Notes: generated from the sequence alone by a model not told the origin. DNA of 64,000 nucleotides from Panax quinquefolius (GCA_020205615.1 CM035171.1:120842893-120906892), one strand, 5' to 3'; shown: positions 48,396 through 61,320, numbered from the stretch's first letter. Translations and numbers: made by a program.

Positions 48396-49331
48396 TTTAT
48401 CGGAATTTTGTGTTTGTGTTGTCACAATTCATCACAAGGGTAGGAAGGAATAATAGTGAAGAGTGCATGCACCGGCCAATTAAATTGTACATTCCCTTGT
48501 ACGTACCCCTCCTCAACCCCACACATGCACTCATCTCAGTTGTGGGATGCCAAGAACCTCCACCGCATGCATGCATTAATTCTTAATTATCCTCCCGCGT
48601 AAGCTTGACGTCCACTTTATTTTCTTCAACTCACTTTAATTACTCACCCAATCCATACTCAATGTACACACCATTAATTAATTTAATTGGATATATATAT
48701 ATAGATATGAATATATGTATATGTATATACTTTAATTTCCATAGCACGTGGTAGATTCGAATTGGTCATGACGAAAAGCTTAAAAAGTTGAAGATCGCAT
48801 TCAACAAAACATACAAGAGACTTAATTCTGATGATAGAGAGGTTAAAATGATTGAATTTTGAAGAATTGAAATCGTATAAATATATATAAAGTATAAAAT
48901 ACGTATACAGGTGTGTACAAATTTGTGACATGAAATTAATTAGATAAGATAACGTAGGGGACCAGCTCATGCATGCCAAACTGCTTACTTTCATTAATTG
49001 TACCCTTTTCCTTATTGAAAATATATAATTAATAGCTAGGAAAATAAACATATATATATGTATACATCTTCCACAAGCTAGACAAGCTTGAGATTGAAGT
49101 GATATTCGATGGAAAGCAATATTATATTTTTACGTGTGTTTTAATTTGATATTTTTTCATGGTTCCTTATCATGAAATGAAAATAAGATTCAATATATGC
49201 TCATGTAAGAGAGAATCGTGTGAAAATATATAAATTTTCTATTTTGATTGATCCATGCATAAATTCTTGATGGAGGCATGCATGCATGTTATCTAGTTGA
49301 ATTTTACAACGATAGGTGAATCAATGATATT
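47886..49331. other. AT-rich intergenic DNA, probably the distal upstream region of the glutaredoxin gene
   Basis: No gene is visible. Before the 11-kb retrotransposon inserted, this DNA lay about 0.9 kb upstream of the glutaredoxin ATG. A TGACG core (48606-48610) of the kind bound by TGA bZIP factors is present, and several GCATGCATG motifs occur (about 48565 and 49277). Single motifs of this size are weak evidence. Confidence 0.35.
48348..48395. repeat. (TA)n microsatellite
   Basis: About 24 uninterrupted TA units. Confidence 0.95.
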
Positions 49332-50053
49332 TGTTAACGCCAAGATCTTTCGTCACGCCCCAATCACCTAAAACGTCCCCGATCCTCAGCAACGTAAACA
49401 CAATAAACACCACAAGCTTGATTTTAGAAAAAAAAAAACGGGTTCCGCTTGGGATAGCTCAGCGTGAGAATCAAGATGTGAATTCACAAGGTTTATCGAA
49501 AAATCATAGGCTATATCGCTTAAAGGGATTGATATCAAGAGATAATAATAATTCTCTCGTGAATATCCGATTCTAAATGAAGAAGAGTATGAATCAAACG
49601 CACGTATACCTTAAAACACACACAAGACTTCCTCGCCAAGTTATACCCTCCTCAGGCTCGCTTAGTGTATTGATATCAAGAGATAATTAATTCTCGTAAT
49701 ATCACCCACTACTACCGACACATTCCCTTTACCCGACTGGTCGCCGATCGCATTTAGTTTATTCTCTTCTTTTGATCACCGCTTCTACCGCCAATCGATT
49801 ATAATCCCATCCACATTAATGCACGGCAGTTTCTTTAGTCAACCGACATGCTTTTTTTTCATCATTACAGTCAAAGATTATAGATATTTAAAATGTCTAA
49901 ATGATTGATCCATCGACCAATCTTGGCCTTATAAGTTTGAAATGAAAATAATATGATAATTGGGCTTAATGATTTTTATAATTCAATAATAAAGGCCCAA
50001 TAGAATAAAAAATAATAAGCCCAATATATTTGGCCCAAAGGGATAAAATATCA
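49332..50053 (-). repeat. 3' LTR of the Retand-like element
   Basis: It begins TGTTAACGCCAAG on the plus strand and ends ATAAAATATCA. It matches 59978-60656 along most of its length. It has a local duplication relative to the other LTR around 49660-49710 (AGTGTATTGATATCAAGAG repeats a motif from 49530-49550). In minus orientation it reads TGATAT...GGCGTTAACA. Confidence 0.85.
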
Positions 50054-50441
50054 CGACCCAACATCGCTTCCCTAGTTTTTTGTCGAATGTAATGTTTAAT
50101 AGAAAACTATAAACAATCCATGATATTTTACCGAGAATCAATAAATGACAAGATGTAATTAAAAACGCACTCCATTTATTGTCCATGAAATGAAATGAAA
50201 GGAAGTTAAGGGCCCAATTCGTAAAGATTTCTAACCATTAGGTACCGTGATCCAAAACCGGACGCTTCCCATTCAAATTCCAAATTATTACCGCATTTAA
50301 TGCGCTGCTGTTTTGAACACCGTAAATCACAAGATAAAAGGATAACTTTACCAATTTTGACAGCTTTTACTGCTGCTCATTTGAAATTCGAGCGCCTTTC
50401 TAAAATTTCTCGATCTCTTTCTCTCTCGCAAATCGTCACAA

Positions 50442-52870
50442 ATGGCTTCTCAAAACCCCGAATGTAGTTCTCCCATACTTGTAACACCCATCACCGTGGT
50501 TCCCCAAACCCTAATCTTCATGAGGGGACTTCGTGTACGAATCCCAAACAGAAAACCCGTAAAACCCCTCTCGACTATTATAGAGTACGGAGCGATTCTC
50601 GCATGCTAACACTCCTCTATCATAACCGAAGTCGAATCAAGAGGGTTCAACTCTGCTTCATATTCCGATACCCATGCCGTCTGTGGTACCCAGATCGGTG
50701 AGAAATGTATCAACTACCAAGGATGGACTCACCGTATCAAAGACTTTATCGAGAAGGGGTTCGCTTCCTCTCACGCTTTTCATAGTGACCCTATCGGGGG
50801 TTTTTGGGTGTAGGATTTTCACAATCGCGCCAACTCCTACATCCATATTCGCGCCTTCGTGGCCTTCTCGTCATGAATCGGGCGCCGAGCCCTCACTCGA
50901 CTTCTTCTTCACTGCCTACAAGATAGTGCAATCCAGTGGAGAGAAGGGTTCAAGGCCCTCAAAGAAACATTCTCCAAGTCCGGAGAGAAATTTGACAGAC
51001 GTTCATCGTGAAACACCCTTCAAGCAATAGGGGATGGCATGAAAAATGGTTCTTCGTCAAAGGCCCTCAAATCTCTTCTCTTCCGAATCAGGCAACTCGA
51101 TTTAAAAATATCTCACGACTTTGAGATGTTTCAAGAACGAGAAGTGGAGATGATGGAGCTATTTGACAACTTCCCAAGGAGGAGTGGAAATACTTGACTC
51201 TCTCAAGCAAGTATGGTTGTATGACCATAAACGTAAGTACCAAATTTTATTTCAAATATATATATTTTTTTGAAAATATTCCATAAAATATAATTATAAC
51301 ATGGAATTGTTTGATTTGTGGCAAAGATTTTTTGATCGTGCCGAGCTCGTAGAAAAATAAGGAGCTCAAGATTTTTATCCGGTAAGTCTTCTAAGCAATT
51401 GAGGCTACACCAACCGGGCTACCCCAAGTAGATTCAACGCCGTAAATTCACACGGATGAATTTCAACCAGAAGAAACAGAGGTCAAGAGATTTTCATACC
51501 GTAAGAGAATCTTCACCCTCGACAAAAAGAGGAGGGCTACTGTAAAACCAAGGTCACCCCTCTAGTAAATCCTCCCGAACCTATACCGTAAATGTAACCA
51601 ACCCCCAAAACCATTCCTCGATCATCAAAGTGCTTTACTTGATCGTCTCCGATCAAGGAGTATACTTAGGACTAAAAACTAAAACAAAAATAACCCCATT
51701 AATCGCCAAGAACTCGGTTCCTCGCCTTCTGGCCATTCCTCCCTTCGTGCCCCCTCAGAAAATACGTATCAAGAGGATGGTGACCAGACGGCGGGATTCC
51801 AACGTTATCCGTAAAAGGAGGAAACGCACTTCGAGAGCCATCCAAGTTCCGTGATCCGCTTCAACACCCAAAGAACCTAATTCAAACAAATCTCCCATAA
51901 TCGAAACCGCTCATGCCGACCCTACACCCCCGACCAAATTTCTACTTTTCCCCGAAAAGCCGAGACCTTCTCCCGAATCTACCTTTCCCTTCAGTGTCAA
52001 GGTTATCATGCCGGTTCGGGATCTCCGACCCTATGGCCTGTGTTCAACGCCAACTTTCCTTTCGACCTCTTCGAGCTTTCGTTCGACACATCGACGACCA
52101 CCGATTCAAATGATCACACGGACGGAAATCTTCTCGACGAGGGAATGAAAGTTATTTGGCCAAGGTAAACAATAATGACTTCTTCCTCTACATCTCTATT
52201 TTCCTTCGAGCATTTTAGAATTTGACTTGAGTACTTTGAAAATGTGTAAAGTTAATGTCATTTTCTGGACGATCAAGGTCCGAGACACATAAATGGAGAG
52301 GCCGAGGAAGATTTCATGCGCCAAGAAATAAACATGCTGAAATCGACCTTGGACCGAGAAAGAGCCGGTCGTGAAGATGCTTTTCATACCATCAATGGTC
52401 TTCAAAGAGAATTGGATCGGGCCAAGATGGATTTGAAGACATCCATGACGAATCCGAGGGCCACAGGAGATGAGTCAGTCAAGTCCAAGCCGTACCAACA
52501 AACCTTAACTAATCTGAATGCCGGGTTTGGTTGAAGAGAACCTACTCAAGGCGAAAATGAGGAGTTCTCTTCACCAACCGAAGCTTAGTCCTACAACTTG
52601 GTGAAGCCGAGACGAAAATTCGTGATGAAGCTCAAGGCATAAGGCCAAGCGCCACAAGCTTCGCCATAAGATAAAAGACTCGAGGGACGAGGCCCCTGCT
52701 CAATCAAGAGCTTCAAAATGATTCAAAGTAGAGTATAGGGACTTCGGATGAACTAATGTCGAGATCATGAAGGTCTATTCGAGGATATGAGGACCGCTTG
52801 AACGAGGAAAAGAGAAGCTATCACCGCTTCAATTGACCCTAAGACCGCTCAATTCGATGATGAAGGCGGT
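50442..52870 (+). pseudogene. Antisense ORF of the Retand-like element (Transposase_28-like protein)
   Basis: It is opposite in strand to gag-pol. The start MASQNPECSSPILVTP lies at 50442. After frame changes, ESGAEPSLDFFFTAYKIVQS (about 50880-50940) and then GWHEKWFFVKGPQ (about 51033-51075) are readable. The GW-x-x-x-W/F-FFV pattern is characteristic of the 'putative gypsy type transposon' (Transposase_28) family found in Tat-type elements. The C-terminal part, 52316-52534, is a charged heptad-like segment (RQEINMLKSTLDRERAGRED), probably coiled coil. A spliced intron may lie at about 51230-51310. Its function in the life cycle is not established. As written it is split into at least five frames. 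Confidence 0.72.
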
Positions 52871-53260
52871 GCTAATATATATCATGTTTTTGATTCTATG
52901 TAAATATTTAACTTTTTATGTTCATGTAATTAATCGACTTAAATGAAATGAACATTTTATGCTTATTGATAAATCTTTAATCGCCTTTGATTATAACTTC
53001 ATCCCGATCGGCCATTAATAATTTAGTATCAATAAGATGAACTATCAATTAGATATGGCATATAACAGCTTAACTCATGCAATGAAGTGAGTTGAATTTT
53101 ACTTTACAGATTCAAGTTAATCAACTAATGAACCTAACTCAACACTTAAACAAAATAAATAACTTATACTCACTCCAGATCAAAGAGTGAGATCAATCAT
53201 ACGTGAAGTAAATTTGGACGACAAAAATGAGATAAGAACCAAGACATAAGGATTAATAAT
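52871..53260. other. Spacer between the antisense ORF and tandem repeats
   Basis: AT-rich sequence with no coding signal, probably the 3' untranslated region of the antisense ORF. It ends where the ~112-bp repeats begin. Confidence 0.5.
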
Positions 53261-54020
53261 GACCATCGACTTACCACCCCGATAAGATCAATATAGACCA
53301 AAAGGACTTGGGGCTACCATCGAATGGCCAAATGAGTCCTACCATACCTCCTTACACCATCTGGACCAATAGTGACCATCGACTTACCACCCCGATAAGA
53401 TCAATATAGACCAAAAGGACTGGGCTACCATCGAATGGCCAAATAGTCCTACCATACCTCCTTACACCATCTGGACCAATAAAGGACCATCGACTTACCA
53501 CCGATAAGATCAATATAGACCAAAAGGACTGGGGCTACCATCGAATGGCCAAAGTCCTACCATACCTTACACCATCGGACCAATACCATCGACTTACCAC
53601 CATCAATATAGACCAAAAGGACACCATCGAATGGCCAAATAGTCCTACCATACCTCCTTACACCATCTGACCAATAAGGACCATCGACTTACCACCCCGA
53701 TAAGATCAATATAGACCAAAAGGACTGGGGCTACCATCGAATGGCCAAATGAGTCCTACCATACCTCCTTACACCATCGGACCAATAGTGACCATCGACT
53801 TACCACCGATAAGATCAATATAGACCAAAAGGACTGGGGCTACCATCGAATGGCCAAATGAGTCCTACCATACCTCCTTACACCATCTGACCAATAAAGT
53901 GACCATCGACTTACCACCCCGATAAGATCAATATAGACCAAAAGGACTGGGGCTACCATCGAATGGCCAATAGCCAATGAGTCCTACCATACCTCCTTAC
54001 ACCATCGGACCAATAAGACC
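53261..54020 (-). repeat. ~112-bp tandem repeats inside the Retand-like element, about 7 units
   Basis: Units start ACCATCGACTTACCAC at about 53262, 53374, 53486, 53584, 53683, 53789 and 53898, and a partial unit follows at 54018. Each contains CAATATAGACCAAAAGGACT and ATCGAATGGCCAAATGAGTC. Unit 4 is shortened by internal deletions. The block lies between the end of pol (about 54060) and the antisense ORF. Confidence 0.95.
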
Positions 54021-54049
54021 ATTGATAATTAATTTGTAGAAAAGTGATC

Positions 54050-55520
54050 TTTATTGATATCAAACAACAGGTATGCATTCGATAAACCGACTTGAACTTT
54101 ATTGAAAATACTTCAAGTCCGCCAAAGATGCCATGTATTCTTGATCTCTAACCATCAAGTGCCTTTTAATCGATAAGTACCGCTTTTGGTACTTCGATCA
54201 CTTCATATGGCCCTTCCCAATTCGGATTAGCTTTCCCAGATTCTCGAGGTGTAGAGCTTCGGCTTCTCTCGAGAACGAAAGTCTCCTACTCAATCTACGG
54301 GTTCGACACCCTTGTTATAATGTTTGGCCACCCTTCGCTGATAAGCGTACCAATTTGATTAAAGCTTCCTCTCTCGACTTCGCCTAGTAGGTCCAAGTTA
54401 GCCTTCACCTTCATCGTTGTAGATTTCTTTGAATCGACTCACCAAGACTTGAGATCCGATCTCGACCGACTAAGGCATCGCATTATAGCCAATCTAAGGG
54501 CTGAATCCCTCGTAGTAGTCCTCAGTAGTCGGTAGATGCCCACAAAGACGCCAAAGAATTCTTCCGCCATCTTCCCTTAGCTTTCATCCAATCTACGCTT
54601 TATTCCATTCAACAAATGTCATTCTGTTGGTCACCTCAACTTGCCCATTCGACCGTGGATGAGCCACGAAGTCTTCTTGTGTTTGAATCCCCAAATCGCT
54701 CAAAATTCTTCAAATTTTGAACCCACGAATCAAGCGCCCATCGTCCGATATCAATACTTTAGGGATCCCGGCCAAACACCACGCACTCTTTTACAAACTT
54801 TAAGCACTCCTTTCTCATTATCGATCAAGTGGTTTCGCCTCTACCCACTTAGTCATATAATCAATAAGAATTACGACGGCTAACTCCGACCTTTAGCTTT
54901 AGGTAATCGGTCCCAATATATCCACCCCCCCCGCATAAATGGGGGTATAGAGATAAAATCGAGTATAACTCTTCCTATGGTCGATGGGGGACCCACTATC
55001 GAAATGGGTATTTTCACATTTCTTGACGATCAGTAGCTTCTTTTTTGAAATTGTTTACCAATAGTAAATCTTTGTCAAGCACTTTATGTGCCAAAGACTT
55101 GGCGTACCATATGATCACCGCAAATCCTTTCATGAACTTCCCAAGAGCATACTCTCGCCTTTGGACGAACCAAACATTTCAATAATGGTGAGGAAAACGC
55201 CAATCGATAAAGATCCCCATCAATAAGACCAAATTAGTACTTTTGACTTGATCTTCTTTGCAAAGATCTCGATCCGGGCGAAGGACGCCATCCGCCAAAT
55301 ACTCGATGTAGGGGTCATCCAACAGCTTTGTTCGCTCGATGCACATCATCGTTTACGTCAACACTCTACCCGCAGAAAATTTCCAAATACACCGATCCAT
55401 GAAAGACATCTCGATCCGTAGTGGCCAATTTCGACAAAGCATCGCAGAGAATTGTCGCTAAGCGCTTCAATACTTCAACTCGTATTTAAGCAAAAAATTG
55501 AAGTCGGTTTCTTAACTCCG
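54050..55520 (-). pseudogene. Integrase remnant of the Retand-like element
   Basis: Minus-strand words in broken frames follow the integrase order. A C-terminal block (GKANPNWEGPYEVIEVP, about 54235-54190) is nearest the repeats. The core has SDDGRLIRGFK followed by a segment ending VAHPRSNGQ (about 54770-54630), where the family has an S-D-N-G...H-P-Q-T-N-G pattern. More N-terminal parts lie up to 55500. No frame exceeds about 80 codons. Confidence 0.75.
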
Positions 55521-56520
55521 CCAGATATTTGATCATTCGGTCCCCCGAGCTTCATAATCTCCCGACAAACCGCTTTTACAACCAACCGAGAATCACTATA
55601 GATAATTAACTGTTGACTTCGAGACTCTTTTGCTAATCGGACACCGCTAACACCGCTTCAGACTCAAATTTCATTATTTGTTGCTTTAAACCCAAATCGA
55701 TGGTCATTAACCTTAAATCCTCCCGGACTTATTAGAATAATTCCCGCCCACTAATAAATATCGTAGAGATCCATCTCAGCATACAACGCCCACGCTTTTC
55801 TCGACTCTCGCCAATAACGACCATCGCTTTCGATCGTAAGATTCATTTTCAAAGAATCGTGATTCGCTTTTTAAGAATCGAACATTCTACCATAAAGTCG
55901 CCCAAGGCTTGCCTTTGATGGCGCTTCGATGATACTCGATAAAAAATCGGGACAATTCCATAGTCCATGCCGCTAATCTACCCGAGACCTCCGGCTTGCC
56001 CATCACCTTCTTCAACGGTTGATCCGTGTAGATTTACAGTGAGTCGACCTTGAAAATATCGCCAAGCTTTCTCTCGCAATTATTAAAGCAAAGGCAAATT
56101 TCTCAATGTTAGATACCGGTTTCAAAGATCTCGTAGACGTGGTCGACGTAATAGACCGGATGCCGCTTCCCACCGATCTCCCGAATCAAAATCGCTCCAA
56201 CTCGCTAAGAACCGCCGCAAGGTACAAATATAAAGTCTCACGGGACAAAGCTTGACCAATAAAGGAGCCAAGATGATACGCCTTTTATACTTTGAAAGCA
56301 TCTTCACACTTGAAGTCCATCGAATGTCTTCGCATTCTTCTATTCCCTTCAATGTATCAAAGAAAGGAAGACATCTTTCTCGCAGATTTGGCGACGAACC
56401 TCCTTAAAGCCGCATCCTACCACAACAACGACGCCGAACGCCTTTGAACGACCGAGGAGTCTTCATGTCGAGGATGGCCTCGGATCTTCTCTCGATTGGC
56501 TTCGATGCCCTTTTCGACCG
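55521..56520 (-). pseudogene. RNase H region of the Retand-like element
   Basis: Assigned mainly by position between RT and integrase. A minus-strand frame (56352-56122) reads FLASWSDFDSG and SVKMLSKYKRRIILAPLLVK, like the RT-RNase H connection LSKSEPGEKLYLYLAVS in altered frames. The Tat lineage often has two RNase H domains in this part of pol. I cannot confirm that here. Confidence 0.55.
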
Positions 56521-57480
56521 ACTGTGATAACCCGTAAATTTTCCAAAGACTAAGGCCGAAAGTACATTTGGTCGATTAAGTCGCAGCTTGTCGATGACGA
56601 ATAGTTTGAAAACACTCCTCTAGATCGTCCAAATGTTTCTCGAATTTGCATACTCTTCACGATCATGTCATCTACATAAACCTCCATGTTCCTTCCCAAA
56701 TTGCCTATCATCAATATAAAGTTCATCATCCTCCGATAGTAGCTCCAAAGATTAATGAGGCCAAAAGTCATTTTTTGTACGCATACAATCGAATCTGTGT
56801 GTAATGAATGTCGCTTTTGGAATGTCTTCTTTGCACATGGATATTTGATGATAACCCGAAAAAGCATCCATAAAGCTTAATAATGCATACCAAGTGGCAT
56901 CGATGAGTCGATCGATATGGGGCGAGGATAAAGTCCTTCTGACAAAGCTTTGTTGAGGCTCGGCAGTCGATGCAAACCCGCCACTTTCCATTATGCTTCG
57001 CACCAATACTACATTTGCTATCCACTCCGGGTAATCAATCTCAGAAATGAAGTCGCCACCAAAGAATTTTGCAACCTCTTCATCGATGATCTTTTTTGAC
57101 GCTCGAGCAAATATCCGCTTCTTCCGATTTAACCGGCTTTTTTCAAGGATCTATCTCCGCTTTATGCTCAAGAACCTTCCTACCGACTCTGCATATCTTG
57201 TGGCTCCCATGCAAAAATATCGACATAAAGATCGTAAAAGTTCCATAAGATTCGTCTCAAGAGGTTCTCGTAAGCCCAAACCAATCTTCACCGCCTTCTT
57301 CCGGCTTCCGACGACCAACTCAATTTCTCCGCCCCCAAATGGGGATTACCAACGGCTCGAATCGAATCGCTCTCGGTGAAGGGTTCGATTTCAATTGCCA
57401 TCGTCTTTTCTTTGTTTACTAACCCCATTCCGGATGAAATGACGTAATTCCGATAACATCTCCTGCCGATCCAAGTCACC
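56521..57480 (-). pseudogene. Reverse transcriptase remnant of the Retand-like element
   Basis: Frames 57025-56768 and 57006-56752 together show NGKWRVCID, then ILAPYRS/SSPHIDRLIDAT, and LSFMDAFSGYHQISMCKEDI, then PKATFITHRFDC. The next frame (56867-56550) has MTFGLINLWSYYRRMMN and NMEVYVDDMIVKS. The YVDD catalytic box and the 'MDAFSGYHQI' segment are diagnostic for Ty3/gypsy RT, and the wording is typical of the Tat/Ogre/Athila side. The frame changes within about 30 codons of the middle motif. Confidence 0.88.
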
Positions 57481-59940
57481 CATCACCTCCTACTCCATGT
57501 GGCGCGTGGGGAACTTGATTTTGAAATGTGGATGGAAGTTACAAACAAGAGTCACAACGTAGGTCTTCCCAAAATGGCGCTGTAGGTAAATCCACATGCA
57601 CAACATAAAATTTATGTTATCTCCACTTGCCGTGGGGGCCGCGTCAAGATGACAGGGAGTTCAATAAAGGCTTACCACTTTGACAGGATCGCTTCCGAAC
57701 CATATAGAGGAGCCTCCCGTCCGACCTCCATTTTGTGCTCATCGAGATGCATTCTTTGATAAGCATGGGCATAAAGAATGTCCACCAAGATCCGTTGTTA
57801 TCATCACGCTTTTACATCCACCGAGCCCACTTCAGGCCGCGATCACCAATGCTCCTTCACGCGGCTCAATGGGCTCCAAGGATAATCCAGATCCAGAAAT
57901 GAAATAACAGCCTCGGGAAAGGCTCACAACCTTCGTAGTAGATCGCTATCGACATAACCGAATCAAGATAAGACCTCCTCTTCTTCCCTACTAATTTCCC
58001 AACAGATCCACCAGCTTATTACATCAACGACTTGCTTTCAAGGTGGAACATTTTGAACAAAGTGGTACTTGAATTTGAATCTGGTACGATTGATAACCTC
58101 GTTGATTTTGACGGTCTTTTTTCTCACCACATATCAATCAAGAAGCCACTTTTAATCTTGTTTTCCACAAAATCTTTAAATTACAACATTCATTAGTGTC
58201 ACGACCAAAGAAATTGATGATAACCACAATATTTACGAGGGTCACATGTCCCGCTTTTGTAATTATCACGAGGTGGTTCAAAGAAAGGTCGGTTTCGATC
58301 CGATCCAAAATTATCGACCTCTCTCAGATTCAACTGGGTATAAACCTTATTAACCTTCGGGTAGAAACAGTGCACGATCACGTCATTTTGTCGCCACGAA
58401 GTTATCAGATTTCTTCAACTACCTTCCGCCTTTCGTTATATCCTCCCTTTCTCCCGATCAACATCGGTCTTGGGAACCTCTACCTCCTTTGATTGGCTCA
58501 AAGAAGGATTCTTCAGACTATTCATAGCCTCTTCCACAACAATATAGCCTTCACTTGTCAAAGGCTTCTCGCTAGGCTCTTCTGATGGTGAAACATCAAT
58601 TTTTTACCAATTTCTCCGATTTAACCAGATCCAAATTTCATTCGAATAATCCAACAACTGAGATCATTAAGATCGGACACCGTCCGACCGCTTCCCTAAA
58701 CCTCTTTACACATATCGCCTAAAGATTCATCAGAACTGCGACTTGTCTTAAAGAACCCAGAAGCTTCCCCTTCTTCTATTGCTTCCAAACGAAAGCATGG
58801 AACTTATCACAAAGTTCACCCACGAGAGATAGAATCCGATGGTAAAGTCCCCATCCACCGTCTCGCGCCTTTTCTCAAAGTAGTGACAAAAGTGTGACAT
58901 TTAGCAAAGATCAAGAAAGTCATAGTAATCCATTACCATTAAACGCTCGACTACGGTCATAAGGATCTCCCCACCCATCATAGCTTCTCCACGCGAGGTA
59001 ACTTTTTTGGTAAAGATCCGCTTTCTCTCGAGAATATCGAGGTAAAAGGGATGCCTTCTTACCGTAAATATCTTTCACCGCTGGACCTCACCAATTGTTT
59101 TCGAAGTTCTTTCAACTCTCTAACTGTAAAATCAACACCTTCGGGTCAGTGATGAGATCTCCTTTTCCGGGCGACACTAGGTTTTGAATGGATCGACCCT
59201 TCCCCGCCGATCTTATCGCTTTTTACGGACTTCTTGATTTACTAGGTCGTAAAAATTTCATCCTCATGATGAGAACGATTGTGACGGATTATTCTCCTCT
59301 TCTAAGCTCGACATAATTTCTCTCGACCGCTTTTCGCCTTTCATCGTCACGATGAATCGATCTAACAACCGTCAATCGGCCTTCTTCGAGGTCAAGGCGC
59401 TTCTGCTCCTCGATCTCCTCCTACCGTGAGAAATGATCCTCGGACACACGCATGAATGTTCCGGCCCTTACCCTTCCGACGGGTACCTCCTTATGCCTAC
59501 TTCGTCCTTCTGGAGTGAAAATGGCTAGATGCTTCGCCTCTCAACTCATTCACCAAGCATCTGTTTCGGCCATATCTTCCTTTGTCTTAACAGTACCTCC
59601 AAAGCCTTATCCGCTTCGTCCGCCATCCTCGCTAACTTGGTAGCTCTGGCCTCTTCGACCACTTCTACGATGAGTCCCGGTCATGAACCGCCTACCTGCT
59701 CCGGATTGGGATCACGCCTTATCGGCGTTGAAAACTAACTTCCGTCTGCTCCACCACGGATCTTCTGGACGAAGTTCTTCTCTAATTGTTTCTAGAAGCC
59801 GTGTTCTCACGAAAGCACTTTTAAAGGACCCAACCGATCCTTTATCGAAATACGAGGCGTTGATGAACTAATGTACCATCGCCGCCTTCCCTTCCGGTGT
59901 TCCATCTCTACTCCTCATCATCTTTCAAACAAATTTAAAC
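57481..59940 (-). pseudogene. Gag and protease remnants of the Retand-like element
   Basis: A gag zinc-binding-like segment is readable at 58381-58199: FFEPPRDNYKSGTCDPRKYC, then GYHQF, comparable to the K-Y-C-x-Y-H segment of Tat gag proteins. The rest (58400-59900) consists of short Pro/Arg/Glu-rich frames and fits a gag N-terminal part in size. The protease should be in about 57480-57900, but I do not see its Asp-Thr/Ser-Gly motif with confidence. Confidence 0.65.
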
Positions 59941-59960
59941 AATCAGATTGAAAAGAGCCC

Positions 59961-59977
59961 TCTCTTCTAAATACCAA
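59961..59977 (-). other. Primer-binding site of the Retand-like element
   Basis: Next to the 5' LTR the minus strand reads TTGGTATTTAGAAGAGA, like TGGTATCAGAGC for initiator tRNA-Met with a few changes. Confidence 0.65.
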
Positions 59978-60656
59978 TGTTAACGCCAAGATCTTTCGTC
60001 ACGCCCCAATCACCTAAAACGTCCCGATCCTCGCAACGTAAACACAATAAACACCACAAGCTTCGACGGCGGTTCCGTCGGGGATAGCTCAGCGTGAGAA
60101 TCGATGATGTGAATTCACAAGGTTTATCGAAAAACAGAGGCTATATCGCTTAAGTGTATCGATATCAAGAGATAATAATAATTCTCTCGTGAATATCCGA
60201 TTCTAAATGAAGAAGAGTATGAAAAAACGCACTTCTCGTGGAGACTTCCTCACCAAGTTATACCCTCCCGCTCAATTACCGTACACCCACTACTACCCGA
60301 CACATTCCCTTTACCCGATGGGTTCTGCCGCGCCACCGCATTTAGTTTATTCTCTTTCGCTGATCATCGCTTACTACCGCCAAATCGATTGTAATCCCAT
60401 CCACATTAATGCATGGCGGTGTTCTTTAGTCAACCGACATGCTTTTTCATCATTACAGTCAAAGATTATAGATATTTAAAATGTCTAAATGATTGATCCA
60501 TCGACCAATCTTGGCCTTATAAGTTTGAAATGAAAATAATATGATAATTGGGCTTTTTATGATTTTTATAATTCAATAATAATAAGCCCAATAGAATAAA
60601 AAACGATAAGCCCAATATAATTTTGATATATATATATATAATAGGATAAAATATCA
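59978..60656 (-). repeat. 5' LTR of the Retand-like element
   Basis: It starts TGTTAACGCCAAG and ends ATAAAATATCA. It is 679 bp long, against 722 bp for the other LTR. Near its right end it has a TA run (about 60625-60642) where the other LTR has TTGGCCCAAAG, an expansion confined to one LTR. Confidence 0.85.
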
Positions 60657-60973
60657 TATACCCATACACTAAAATTTGCTACCCATATATAGCAGCTATA
60701 TAATTACTAGTAATTAATTCTTTTAAAAAAATATTAATACCACCAAATCTTGCCCCACTACCCTCTCAACAACGCACTACCTAGGGTTGGTAATTACCAT
60801 CAGCTTCTCTAATTCATAGCTAGCTAGGGCCATCAAATATAATTACTAGATTAAATTGTGGGTCAGGCCATACTGCCTTTCATATTAACCCCAACAGTGC
60901 TACACTATTATATACTCTATACATAGATTAAACTTTGAGAAATTAATATATAGGGCCGGTGGTAACTAAATCC

Positions 60974-60978
<5 letters not shown>

Positions 60979-61025
<47 letters not shown>
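60979..61025. repeat. (TA)n microsatellite
   Basis: About 23 TA units upstream of the glutaredoxin gene. Further TA runs lie at 61113-61158 and 61461-61512. Confidence 0.95.
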
Positions 61026-61027
<2 letters not shown>

Positions 61028-61112
61028 CATCATTTGAATTGGCCGTACCATCAACAAGTCTTCGATTTCCGTATGCAGAGATTCGTTATCGTGCATTCAA
61101 CTTTTTATTGTG

Positions 61113-61158
<46 letters not shown>
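61113..61158. repeat. (TA)n microsatellite
   Basis: About 22 TA units, 465 bp upstream of the glutaredoxin ATG. Confidence 0.95.
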
Positions 61159-61161
<3 letters not shown>

Positions 61162-61320
61162 ACAAATCCATCACTATCAACTAATGAATTGTGTACCTAG
61201 CTAGCTGCATTAACTTTACAACCAACCAAAAATATTATATGGAACACATTCTTTAAAAAAAATATTTATTTTTGTCTTTTTTTTTTCTTGTGAAAAAATC
61301 CACCTTTTAATTACCAATCC

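Larger units (their letters stand above)
49332..60656 (-). mobile_element. Tat-lineage gypsy element, Retand-like, 11.3 kb
   Basis: It is bounded by LTRs at 49332-50053 and 59978-60656, with TG...CA ends. Read on the minus strand: 5' LTR, primer-binding site, gag, protease/RT/RNase H/integrase, a block of ~112-bp tandem repeats, then an ORF on the opposite strand, then 3' LTR. Gypsy elements of the Tat lineage, notably Retand, are known for an extra antisense ORF and tandem repeats between pol and the 3' LTR. All frames are broken by small indels. I found no clear target-site duplication. Confidence 0.85.

Noticed and set aside
48683..49051. 122-codon reverse ORF
   Set aside because: Built of AT-rich low-complexity sequence (TA repeats read as Tyr/Ile/Thr/His) with no domain.
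49320..60670. Target-site duplication of the Retand-like element
   Set aside because: Flanks (ATATT at the left, TATAC at the right) are both TA-rich and do not match clearly. I do not claim a duplication.
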